Assembly (NCBI RefSeq): GCF_018614955.1
Contig: NZ_JAGGNV010000049.1
Span: forward strand, 1 to 64,000
Length of the DNA stretch: 64,000 nt
Reading direction: 5' to 3'
From: Variovorax paradoxus
GTDB taxonomy: Bacteria; Pseudomonadota; Gammaproteobacteria; Burkholderiales; Burkholderiaceae_C
In this document: piece by piece, positions 45,060 to 52,941 of the stretch
Numbering within the stretch: position 1 is the first letter of the stretch
Layout of the letters: each line of letters begins with the position of its first letter
Program-made: the position numbers and the translations under genes
Notes under the pieces: model-generated
What the model saw: only the letters and a program-made list of their open reading frames with translations
What the model was told of the DNA's origin: nothing
The model's database searches: none

Positions 45060-48000
45060 ATGTTCAAGTGGCTACTGACCAGCAGCCTGTCCAACCGGCT
45101 GCTGGTGCTGATCACGAGCGTCGTGTTGATGGTCTACGGCGCATGGATCCTGTCGCGCACGCCGGTGGATGTGTTTCCCGACCTCAACAAGCCGACGGTC
45201 ACCATCATGACCGAGGCGGGCGGCATGGCCGCCGAGGAGGTGGAGCAGCTCATCACCTTCCCGCTCGAGACGACGATGAACGGATTGCCCGGCGTCGAGA
45301 CCGTTCGTTCGGTGTCCTCGGCAGGGCTGTCCTTCCTCTATGTGACCTTCGGCTGGGACACCGAAATCTTCCGCGCCAGGCAGATGGTGTCGGAGCGCCT
45401 GGCGTCGATGGAGGAAGGCTTGGCGGAGGGCGTGGTGCCCCGGATGGGGCCCATCAGTTCCATCATGGGCGAGATCATGCAGATCGCGATTCCCGTGGAC
45501 ACCGCGAAGATCTCGCCGATGGCGGTGCGCGAGTACGCGGACTGGGTGCTTCGGCCTCGGTTGATGGCGATTCCCGGCGTCGCCCAGGTGATTCCCATCG
45601 GCGGCGAGGTACGGCAGTTCCAGGTCCAGCCCGACACCAGGCGCATGGCGGAGCTGGGCATCACGCACGACCAGCTGGAGGCTGCGCTCAAGGGCTTTTC
45701 ATCCAACACCTCGGGCGGCTTCCTTGAGCTCAACGGCCGCGAGTACCTCATCCGCCATCTGGGACGCACCTCGCTGCTCGACGAACTCAAGAACCTGGCA
45801 CTCACGTCCCGGAATGGCCAGGCCATCCTCCTGCGCCAGATTGCGGACGTCACTTTCGCGGCGGCACTCAAGCGCGGCGACGCGGGCTTCGAGGGGAAGC
45901 CTGCCGTGATCCTGGGCATCCAGAAGCAGCCCACAGCGGACACCATTTCGCTGACTGAATCCATCGAGACTGCCATGGACGGCATGAAGGCATCCCTGCC
46001 TGCAGGCATGGACGCGCCGAGAGTGACCTTCAGACAGGCCAGCTTCATCGAGGCATCGATCGACAACCTCCAATGGAAGCTGGTCGGGGCGTCGGTATTC
46101 GTCGCGGTGATTCTTTACTTCTTCCTGGGCACGCTGCGGCCGACCGTCATCGCGCTCACTGCCATCCCGGTCTCGATCCTGATCGCGGCCCTGGTGTTCA
46201 GGTACTTCGGCCTCTCGATCAACACCATGACGCTGGGCGGCCTGGCCGTCGCGGTCGGCGGTCTGGTCGACGACGCGGTGGTCGGCCTGGAGAACGCCAT
46301 CCGGCGATTGAGGGAAGACCGGGCCAGGCATCCGGACCACCGCCTCGATCCAGTCGAAGTCGTTGCGCGAGCCACCATGGAAGTGCGCTCGTCCATCCTC
46401 TACGCCACCATCATCATCGTTCTCGTCTTCGTTCCGCTGTTCGCATTGCCGGGCATGGAAGGCAGGCTGTTCGTGCCGCTGGGCGTCGCGTTCATCGTCT
46501 CGACGCTCGCCAGCCTCGTCGTGTCGGTGACCGTGACGCCGGTGTTGTCGTACTACCTGTTGCCGCGGATGAAGTCGCTCGACCATGGCGACACCAAGCT
46601 GCTGGCCTGGCTGAAGGCGCGGTATGCGAGCGGCCTGCAGAAGGTGCTCGACCAACCCAGGGGCGCCATCGCTGCCGGCTGCATCGCGGTGCTGGTCTCG
46701 CTCGCGGCTGTGCCCTTCTTCCCGACGACTTTCCTGCCCCCCTTCAACGAAGGCACCTTGCTTGTCGGCATGCGCTTGAACCCCGGCGTCACGCTGGCGG
46801 AGACCGCGGCGCTGGCACGCCAGGCCGAAGTGCTGATCAAGCAGGTGCCGGAGGTCACCCACGTCGGGCGCCGAAGCGGGCGCGCCGAACTCGACGAGCA
46901 TGCAGAAGGCGTGCACGTCAGCGAACTGGATGTGGGACTGAAGCCGACGGGTGAACTGAGCCGGTCGATGTGAGAAATATCCGCCGATATTCGCACCCGG
47001 CTGGTCAACCTGCCGGCTGCGATCTCCATCGGGCAGCCCATCTCCCATCGCATCGACCACATGCTTTCGGGCGTGCGCTCGCAGATTGCCATCAAGATCT
47101 TTGGTGAGGACCTGGACACGCTTCGCGGCCAGGCAGATGTGTTGCGCGCCAAGCTGGCGGCCATCCCGGGAATGGCTGACCTGGAGATCGAGAAGCAGGT
47201 GCTGGCGCCCCAGATCAAGGTCCGGGTGGACTATGCGGCCGCGGCGCTCTACGGCGTCCCGGCGCCTCAGATATTGAAGGCGCTGCAAAGCCTGGTCGAA
47301 GGCGAGAAGGTCACGCAGATCATCGAGGGCGGCCGCCGTTTCGCGCTGGTCGTGAAGCTGCCGGAATCCGCACGCTCGGCGGACGGACTTCAGCAGATCC
47401 TCATCGAGACGCCGTCCGGCCGCGTCCCGTTGTCGAAGCTCGCTGCCATCGAGGAAGGCGACGGGCCCAATCAGATCAGCCGCGACGATGGCAAGCGCCG
47501 CATCGTCCTGTCGGCCAACGCGCAGGGGCGCGTGCTCTCCGACATCGTGACGGACATGCGACGCGTCGTGGCGCAGACCCAGCTGCCCGAAGGCTACTTC
47601 GTGACGCTCGGAGGCCAGTTCCAGGCGCAGGAAGAAGCGTCCCGGCTGGTCGGCCTGCTGTCGCTGGTTTCCCTCACCTTGATGTTTGTCGTGCTCTACA
47701 GCCGATACCAGTCGACCAGGCTCTCGCTGCTCATCATGGCCAACATTCCGTTGGCCCTCGTGGGCGCGGTCATGGGCTTGTGGCTCTCGGGCCAGCCGCT
47801 TTCCGTGGCGGCGCTCGTGGGCTTCATCACGCTGGCCGGCATCTCGGTGCGCAACGGCATCCTGAAGGTCAGCCACTATGTCAATCTGATGCGCTTCGAG
47901 GGCGAGAACTTCGACCAGAAGATGATCCTTCGCGGCTCGCTGGAGAGGCTGGCGCCGGTGCTGATGACTGCGCTCGTGACCGCGTTCGCGCTGGCTCCGC

Positions 48001-48179
48001 TGCTGTTCGAGGCCGAGCAACCCGGCACCGAGGTTCTTCATCCGGTCGCCGTCGTCATCTTTTCCGGCCTGATCAGTTCGACGCTCCTGGACACCTTCCT
48101 GACGCCGGCGATGTTCTGGCTCTTCGGCCGCGAGGCTGCAGAGCGGCTGGTGCAGGCCAAGGGCAAAGATGCCTTGTGA
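45060..48179 (+). pseudogene. czcA: Heavy-metal efflux RND pump (CzcA family), interrupted by in-frame TGA
   Basis: A full-length HME-RND pump of 1039 codons with one internal TGA at 46971-46973; the frame is otherwise continuous on both sides (GELSRSM, stop, EISADIRTRLVNLP). A C-to-T change in CGA would explain it. The first fragment (637 residues) has the first transmembrane half and periplasmic loop; the second could restart at the ATG at 47061. The helix-4 motif is GLVDDAVVGLEN rather than the DFG...DGA...EN of CzcA proper, so the metal is uncertain. RND pumps need both halves, so this copy is probably inactive unless the stop is read through or is an error. Confidence 0.87.
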
Positions 48180-48214
48180 CCGTTTTGTTCAACCAACCGA
48201 GAAAAGGATTCTTC

Positions 48215-48598
48215 ATGAGAAAGCAAGCATGGATGGCCGCCCTGGCCCTGGCTGTTGCCGGCGGCGCATTTGCGGCGGGCGACCACAAGCACGACGACCA
48301 CAAGCCGCGGCACGGCGGCCTGGTCGCTGCGGGAAAAGAAGCGGACTTCGAGCTGGTGGCCAAGCCCGACGCGCTCCAGCTGTACCTCAGCGACCACGGC
48401 AAGCCGATGGATCTTTCCAAGGCCTCGGCCAAAGTCACCCTGCTCGCGGGCGCCGAGAAGACGGAGGTCGAGCTCAAGCCCGCAGGGGACAAGCTGGAAG
48501 CAAAGGGCAGTTTCAAGGTGGCCGCCGGCACGAAGGCGGTGGCCGTGGTCACCAATTCGGGCAAGACCTTGGGAACGGCGCGCTTCACCCTGAAGTGA
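48215..48598 (+). CDS. Small His-rich periplasmic protein of the metal-efflux operon
   Basis: A 127-residue exported protein: signal peptide MRKQAWMAALALAVAGGAFA, then GDHKHDDHKPRHGG (metal-binding His/Asp cluster) and a compact beta-rich domain (FELVAKPDALQLYLSDHGKP, then VTLLAGAEKTEVELKPAG). The fold pattern resembles the accessory protein at 43379 and the N-terminal domain of CzcB-type adaptors. It follows the czcA stop by 35 bp, with AAAAGGA before the ATG at 48215. A periplasmic metal chaperone role is plausible but unproven. It is the last gene of the operon. Confidence 0.7.
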   Translation: MRKQAWMAALALAVAGGAFAAGDHKHDDHKPRHGGLVAAGKEADFELVAKPDALQLYLSDHGKPMDLSKASAKVTLLAGAEKTEVELKPAGDKLEAKGSFKVAAGTKAVAVVTNSGKTLGTARFTLK

Positions 48599-48627
48599 TG
48601 GCGTTCCACATTCTCCGAGTCTTCTCT

Positions 48628-48653
48628 TAACTTTTGGCAACGGCTGCCGATAT
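48628..48653 (+). promoter_or_regulatory. Sigma-28 (FliA)-type promoter for the chemoreceptor gene
   Basis: TAACTTTT (48628-48635) and GCCGATAT (48646-48653) match the flagellar sigma-28 consensus (TAAAGTTT ... GCCGATAA), the -10 at seven of eight positions, with a 10-bp spacer. The site lies 49 bp upstream of the methyl-accepting chemotaxis gene, as expected for a motility-class promoter. A T-rich segment follows. Confidence 0.6.
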
Positions 48654-48702
48654 AGGTCTGTCTTTTCTCTTTTTTTTGACCTTCTCGTCTCCCGGAGCCT
48701 CC

Positions 48703-50397
48703 ATGTTTTTGAGCAATATCTCGATCGCCAAGCGATTGGCCATCGTGCTGGGCGTGATCCTCGCCCTATTCCTGGCAAGCAGCGTGATTGCTGCGCTGAA
48801 GCTGCGGCAGCTCGGCGTCGAGATCACCGGCATGGTCCAGGACAACGTCCGGACCGAACGCGCCGGCTCCGACTGGCTGCGCCACACCACATCGGGCGTG
48901 CAGCGGGCTGCTGCCATCGCCAAGAGCAGCGACGCCAGCCTGATCGCCTATTTCGCGCCCGCCACGGCGGCGTCGATCAAGGAAACCAACGAGCTGCAGA
49001 AGTTCATCGAAGGGCAGATGGTCAAGCCCGAGGAACGCGAGCTGTTCCAGAAGGTGGGCGAATTGCGCAAGGACTACCTCGCCGCGCGCGAAGAGGTCAG
49101 CAAGCTCAAGCTGGCTGGCGACCTCGAAGGCGCCGGCCGCGTTTTCACTGCGCGCTTCGAACCGACTTCGGTCAGCTACCTGGCAGGCGTGAAGCAGATG
49201 GTCGATCTGCAGCGCGCGGGCCTCGATGCCGCAGCGAAGCGTGCGGAGGACCTGCGCGCGCAAACCACGACGCTGCTGATCGTCTGCTCCACGCTGTCGC
49301 TGATCTTCGGCACCCTGCTGGCCTGGTTCCTGGCGCGCAGCATCACGCATCCGCTGCGCCGGGCGGAGACCATGGCGCAGTCGATCGCCGACATGGACCT
49401 GACCGGTGCGCCGCAGACAAGCTATGCCAACGACGAAACCGGCCGCCTTCTGCGTGCCATCGACCTGATGCGCACGGCCTTGCAGAAGTCGCTGCAGCAG
49501 GTGCAGGGCGTGGTGGTGAATGTCTCGACGGCCAGCACGCAGATCGCTTCGGGCAACCAGGACCTGTCTTCACGCACCGAGGAGCAGGCCAGCTCGCTGG
49601 AGCAGACCGCGGCCTCGATGGAAGAACTCACCAGCACGGTCAAGCAGAACGCGGACAACGCGCGCCAGGCCAATCAGTTGGCGCTGTCAGCCTCCGAAGT
49701 GGCGGTCAAGGGCGGCAGCGTCGTCAGCCAGGTGGTGGACACCATGGCCTCGATCAACGCCTCGTCGAAAAAGATCGTCGACATCATCGGCGTGATCGAC
49801 GGCATCGCCTTCCAGACCAACATCCTGGCCTTGAACGCGGCGGTCGAAGCCGCCCGTGCGGGCGAGCAGGGCCGCGGCTTTGCGGTCGTGGCGGCCGAAG
49901 TGCGCAACCTCGCGCAGCGCTCGGCCGCAGCGGCCAAGGAGATCAAGGGCCTGATCGACGACTCGGTGGGCAAGGTGGATGCGGGCAGTGCGCTGGTGGG
50001 CGAAGCCGGCAAGACGATGGAAGAGATCGTGGGCAGCGTGAAGCGGGTGACCGACATCATCGGCGAGATCACTGCGGCGAGCCACGAGCAGACGCAGGGC
50101 ATCGAGCAGATCAACCAGGCGATCACGCAGATGGACCAGGTGACGCAGCAGAACGCGGCGCTGGTGGAAGAGGCGGCAGCTGCAGCGCAATCGCTGCAGG
50201 AACAGGCCGGCAGCCTGTCGCAAGCCGTCAGCGTATTCAAGCTCGATAACCAGCCGATGATCCGGCCCGTGGTGCCTCTCGCGCGCAAGACGGCAGCGCA
50301 ACCGGCCCGCGTCCGGCAAGCCATCGCAGCGCCGCAGCGCAAGCAGCTCGCCGCAGCGGCTGCGCCCACCGGCGACGGAGACTGGGAAACGTTCTAA
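48703..50397 (+). CDS. Methyl-accepting chemotaxis protein
   Basis: A 564-residue transmembrane chemoreceptor: helix 1 at about 10-32, a four-helix-bundle periplasmic sensor to about 189, helix 2 at 190-212, a HAMP domain (HPLRRAETMAQSIADMDLTG), then a long cytoplasmic coiled coil. The signalling tip is FQTNILALNAAVEAARAGEQ with GRGFAVVAAEVRNLAQRS. The protein ends in DWETF, matching the NWETF-like pentapeptide that tethers CheR and CheB in betaproteobacteria. I chose the ATG at 48703, with GGAG at 48694-48697. The ligand is unknown; nothing nearby identifies it. A sigma-28-like promoter precedes it. Confidence 0.93.
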   Translation: MFLSNISIAKRLAIVLGVILALFLASSVIAALKLRQLGVEITGMVQDNVRTERAGSDWLRHTTSGVQRAAAIAKSSDASLIAYFAPATAASIKETNELQKFIEGQMVKPEERELFQKVGELRKDYLAAREEVSKLKLAGDLEGAGRVFTARFEPTSVSYLAGVKQMVDLQRAGLDAAAKRAEDLRAQTTTLLIVCSTLSLIFGTLLAWFLARSITHPLRRAETMAQSIADMDLTGAPQTSYANDETGRLLRAIDLMRTALQKSLQQVQGVVVNVSTASTQIASGNQDLSSRTEEQASSLEQTAASMEELTSTVKQNADNARQANQLALSASEVAVKGGSVVSQVVDTMASINASSKKIVDIIGVIDGIAFQTNILALNAAVEAARAGEQGRGFAVVAAEVRNLAQRSAAAAKEIKGLIDDSVGKVDAGSALVGEAGKTMEEIVGSVKRVTDIIGEITAASHEQTQGIEQINQAITQMDQVTQQNAALVEEAAAAAQSLQEQAGSLSQAVSVFKLDNQPMIRPVVPLARKTAAQPARVRQAIAAPQRKQLAAAAAPTGDGDWETF

Positions 50398-50454
50398 GAC
50401 TTATCCCTGGGCCGCCTGCAGCCCCCGTCGCTCACGAGTGAGGCCCGGGCGCGA

Positions 50455-51294
50455 TCAGGCGAGCCGCCCTTCCTCGCGCAACCGTGCGCCGATGCGGCGG
50501 ATCTCGGCCTCGCCTTGGTCGAGCGCCGCCTTGCTGGTGTGCACCGAGTAGTGGCCCATCACCAGTTCGTGCGGATGCTTCACGGCCGAGCCCAGAACGA
50601 AGGCCGTGTCGCCGTGGGCCACGAAGTCGATGGCCTCGCCCGATTCCTCGAAGACCGCGAGCTCGCCGGTGGCGACCGGCCCACCCGCATCGAGCCGGCC
50701 CGCGTTGACCGCGACCCAGGCCACGGTGTGGCCGGCGGGCGGCGTGTAGCGCCAGCGCTCGCCGTCCTTCAGACGCACCGCCAGGTAGTTCATCGACGCC
50801 GGCGCCGGAATGGCGCTTTGGGCCTTGCCGTAGCGCCCTAGCAGCACCCGTGCCGGGCCCTCTTGCGGCACCTGCGAGGGCGCGAGGTAAAGGCTTTGGG
50901 CCGGCGCGTTTTCTTCCGCTGCGGGCAAGGCCACCCAGAGCTGGAAGCCCAGCACCGGCGAGTCGCCGGCCGGCGCGCCGTCGTGCCACACGCCGTTGCC
51001 GGCGCGCATCCACTCGATGCCGCCGGCGGGCAGCACGCCCTTCTTGCCGGTCGTGTCTTCATAGCCGACGTCGCCTTCGATCATGAAAGTCAGCGTCGCG
51101 ATGCCCGAGTGCGGGTGCATGCCGAAGCCCTTGTGGCCGGGTTCGGGCTTGAAGCCGAAGAGGTCGAGAAACACGAAGGGCTTCAGGAACTCGCCCAGAT
51201 CGCCCGGGCTCACGAGCCGCGTGATCGGCCCGTGCGTGCTGCCGCGCGTGCGGTAGACGATGGCGCGGGCTTCGGTGGCGAGGTCGGTCGTCAT
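50455..51294 (-). CDS. Pirin-family protein
   Basis: A 279-residue bicupin pirin. The metal-binding HPHSGIATLTFMIEGDVGYE and MRAGNGVWHDGAP blocks form the N-terminal cupin site; the C-terminal cupin includes FVAHGDTAFVLGSAVKHPHE. Some bacterial pirins act as quercetin dioxygenases, others bind and modulate metabolic proteins. The usual second-strand HRDSLG motif is replaced by YEDTTGKKG. The ATG at 51294 overlaps the stop of the upstream FMN reductase gene by 4 bp, so the pair is co-translated. A redox or quinone-detoxification role is suggested by that partner. Confidence 0.88.
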   Translation of the reverse strand: MTTDLATEARAIVYRTRGSTHGPITRLVSPGDLGEFLKPFVFLDLFGFKPEPGHKGFGMHPHSGIATLTFMIEGDVGYEDTTGKKGVLPAGGIEWMRAGNGVWHDGAPAGDSPVLGFQLWVALPAAEENAPAQSLYLAPSQVPQEGPARVLLGRYGKAQSAIPAPASMNYLAVRLKDGERWRYTPPAGHTVAWVAVNAGRLDAGGPVATGELAVFEESGEAIDFVAHGDTAFVLGSAVKHPHELVMGHYSVHTSKAALDQGEAEIRRIGARLREEGRLA

Positions 51295-51878
51295 GCCGTT
51301 TCCCTCGCGGTCTTGAGCGCCTTGGCCCACCAGGCCATGTCGTCGAGCAGCCCGTTGGCGGCCTGCGCCAGGTGAGGAAAGTCGTCGAAGCTCTTGCCCT
51401 GCTGCCAGATGCCGAGGAACTCCACCATGCCGATGTGAACGGCATTGCGCACCGGTGCCATCTGCAGCTCGGTGGCCACCAGCCGAAGCTGCTCGACGGC
51501 GCGCGCCGCGCCCACGCCGCCATAGCCCACGAAGCCGATCGGCTTGCGGGTGAATTCCTTGCAGGCGTAGTCGAAGGCGTTCTTCAGCACCGCGCTCGGG
51601 CCGTGGTTGTACTCGGGCGTGACCACGATCAGGCCGTCGGTCGTTGCGAGCTTGTCGGCCCAGCGCCGCGCGGCCTCGTTCTTCGCCGGCGCGTAGCTGA
51701 GCGGCATCGGCTCGTTGAAGAAAGGCAGCGGGTGATCGCGCAAGTCGATCAGCTCGAAGCAGAGGTCGGTGCGCTGCCTGGCGATCTCGTGGATCCACTG
51801 CGCGGGCTTTTCGCCGAAGCGGCCTTCGCGGGTCGAGCCGATGACGATGCCGATACGGGGTTGTTGCTGTTGGGTCAT
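51291..51878 (-). CDS. NAD(P)H-dependent FMN reductase / quinone reductase
   Basis: A 195-residue flavodoxin-fold reductase (FMN_red family). The phosphate loop GIVIGSTREGRFGEKPAQWI and VVTPEYNHGPSAVLKNAFDY, the hallmark PEYN motif, are intact. It transfers electrons from NAD(P)H to quinones, azo compounds or chromate. It begins at the ATG at 51878 and is coupled to the pirin gene. A divergent LysR gene starts 130 bp away; such regulators commonly control this reductase-pirin pair. Confidence 0.88.
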   Translation of the reverse strand: MTQQQQPRIGIVIGSTREGRFGEKPAQWIHEIARQRTDLCFELIDLRDHPLPFFNEPMPLSYAPAKNEAARRWADKLATTDGLIVVTPEYNHGPSAVLKNAFDYACKEFTRKPIGFVGYGGVGAARAVEQLRLVATELQMAPVRNAVHIGMVEFLGIWQQGKSFDDFPHLAQAANGLLDDMAWWAKALKTARETA

Positions 51879-51964
51879 GGGGGGTGCCTTGCGGAGTTGA
51901 AGGGCCGCCCTGGGGCCCGATGTTCAGAAGGTTAGGGTCGTACCCATTGATCGACTAGACGGCA

Positions 51965-51975
51965 CAATCGGATTG
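51965..51975. promoter_or_regulatory. Short palindrome in the FMN reductase / LysR gap
   Basis: CAATC-G-GATTG at 51965-51975 is a perfect 5-1-5 palindrome in the 130-bp gap between the FMN reductase and LysR starts. The nearby AAGGAA (51993-51998) is the likely LysR Shine-Dalgarno. A LysR contact site is plausible, but the palindrome is short enough to occur by chance. Confidence 0.3.
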
Positions 51976-52008
51976 CACTCATCCATCGATAGAAGGAATT
52001 GCCACGCC

Positions 52009-52941
52009 ATGTTCGACCTGAACGACATCGCCATGTTTGTGCAGGTGGTGCGCCATGGCAGCTTTGCCGAGGCGGGACGGCGGCTGGGCCTGCCGCCCAA
52101 CACCGTGAGCCGGCGCATCCAGCAGCTCGAGGCGCAGCTCGGCACGCGGCTGATGCAGCGCTCCACCCGCAAGCTCACGCTCACCAGCGCCGGCCGGGCC
52201 TTCCACGAGCGCTGCGCGGGCGCGGTCGACGGGCTGGTCGAGGCCGGACAGGCATTGATGACGGGCAGCCAGGAGCCCAGCGGCCTGGTGCGCGTGGCGG
52301 CGCCGGCCGATTTCCTCGACTTCTTCCCGATGGAGTGGGTGGCCGAATTTCTGGCTGCGCATCCGCTGGTGCGGCTCGACTTCGTGCTCAGCGATGCCAA
52401 GGCCGATCTGATCGCCGAGCAGATCGACGTCGCGTTTCGCGGCGGCCCGTTGCGCGACTCGGACTATGTCGGCCGCCAGCTCCTCGGCGCCCGCAGCGAT
52501 GGCATGGTGGCGAGCCCCGCCTACATCGCAGCGCGCGGCACGCCCGCGACGCTGCAAGACCTGGCCGACCACGACTGCGTGACCACCGCCCATCCCAGCG
52601 GCCGCAGCACCTGGCGCCTGGCCGGCCCCGATGGCGTGGAGGAAGAAGTGCAGGTCGCCGGCCGCTTCAGCGGCAACACAGCCCAGGCGCTGCGCAAGGC
52701 CACCGTGGCCGGACTCGGCATCGCGCTGCTGCCGCCCGCCATGGCCACGCTCGATTTGCAGGCCGGCCGGCTCCTGCGGGTGCTGCCGCAATACCAGCGC
52801 ACGGGCCAGGGCCTGAGCGTGCTCTACCCGAGCCGGCGGCAGCTGCCGCTGGCGGTGTCGGCGTTCATCGGGTTGGTGACGGAAAAGCTGAGCGCGGGGG
52901 ATGCGTTGCCGGAGGTGCTCAGGGCACGTTCGAAGTATTGA
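52009..52941 (+). CDS. LysR-family transcriptional regulator
   Basis: A 310-residue LysR regulator of the large CrgA/DmlR-like group. The helix-turn-helix lies at about residues 4-60 (FVQVVRHGSFAEAGRRLGLP, then NTVSRRIQQLEAQLG), and the ligand domain begins near 90 (SGLVRVAAPADFLDFF). The ATG at 52009 has AAGGAA about 10 nt upstream. It is divergent from the FMN reductase-pirin operon and probably regulates it. Its last 23 nt overlap the end of the convergent exported-protein gene on the other strand. Confidence 0.87.
   Translation: MFDLNDIAMFVQVVRHGSFAEAGRRLGLPPNTVSRRIQQLEAQLGTRLMQRSTRKLTLTSAGRAFHERCAGAVDGLVEAGQALMTGSQEPSGLVRVAAPADFLDFFPMEWVAEFLAAHPLVRLDFVLSDAKADLIAEQIDVAFRGGPLRDSDYVGRQLLGARSDGMVASPAYIAARGTPATLQDLADHDCVTTAHPSGRSTWRLAGPDGVEEEVQVAGRFSGNTAQALRKATVAGLGIALLPPAMATLDLQAGRLLRVLPQYQRTGQGLSVLYPSRRQLPLAVSAFIGLVTEKLSAGDALPEVLRARSKY

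Noticed and set aside
46971..46973. TGA in the RND pump as a selenocysteine codon
   Set aside because: RND pumps are not selenoproteins, the position is not a redox site and I see no bacterial SECIS-like hairpin directly after it; a nonsense change or error is simpler.
50398..50454. Possible terminator between the chemoreceptor and pirin genes
   Set aside because: Complementary GGGCC/GGCCC segments are present, but the stem is mismatched, the loop long and there is no T-run.
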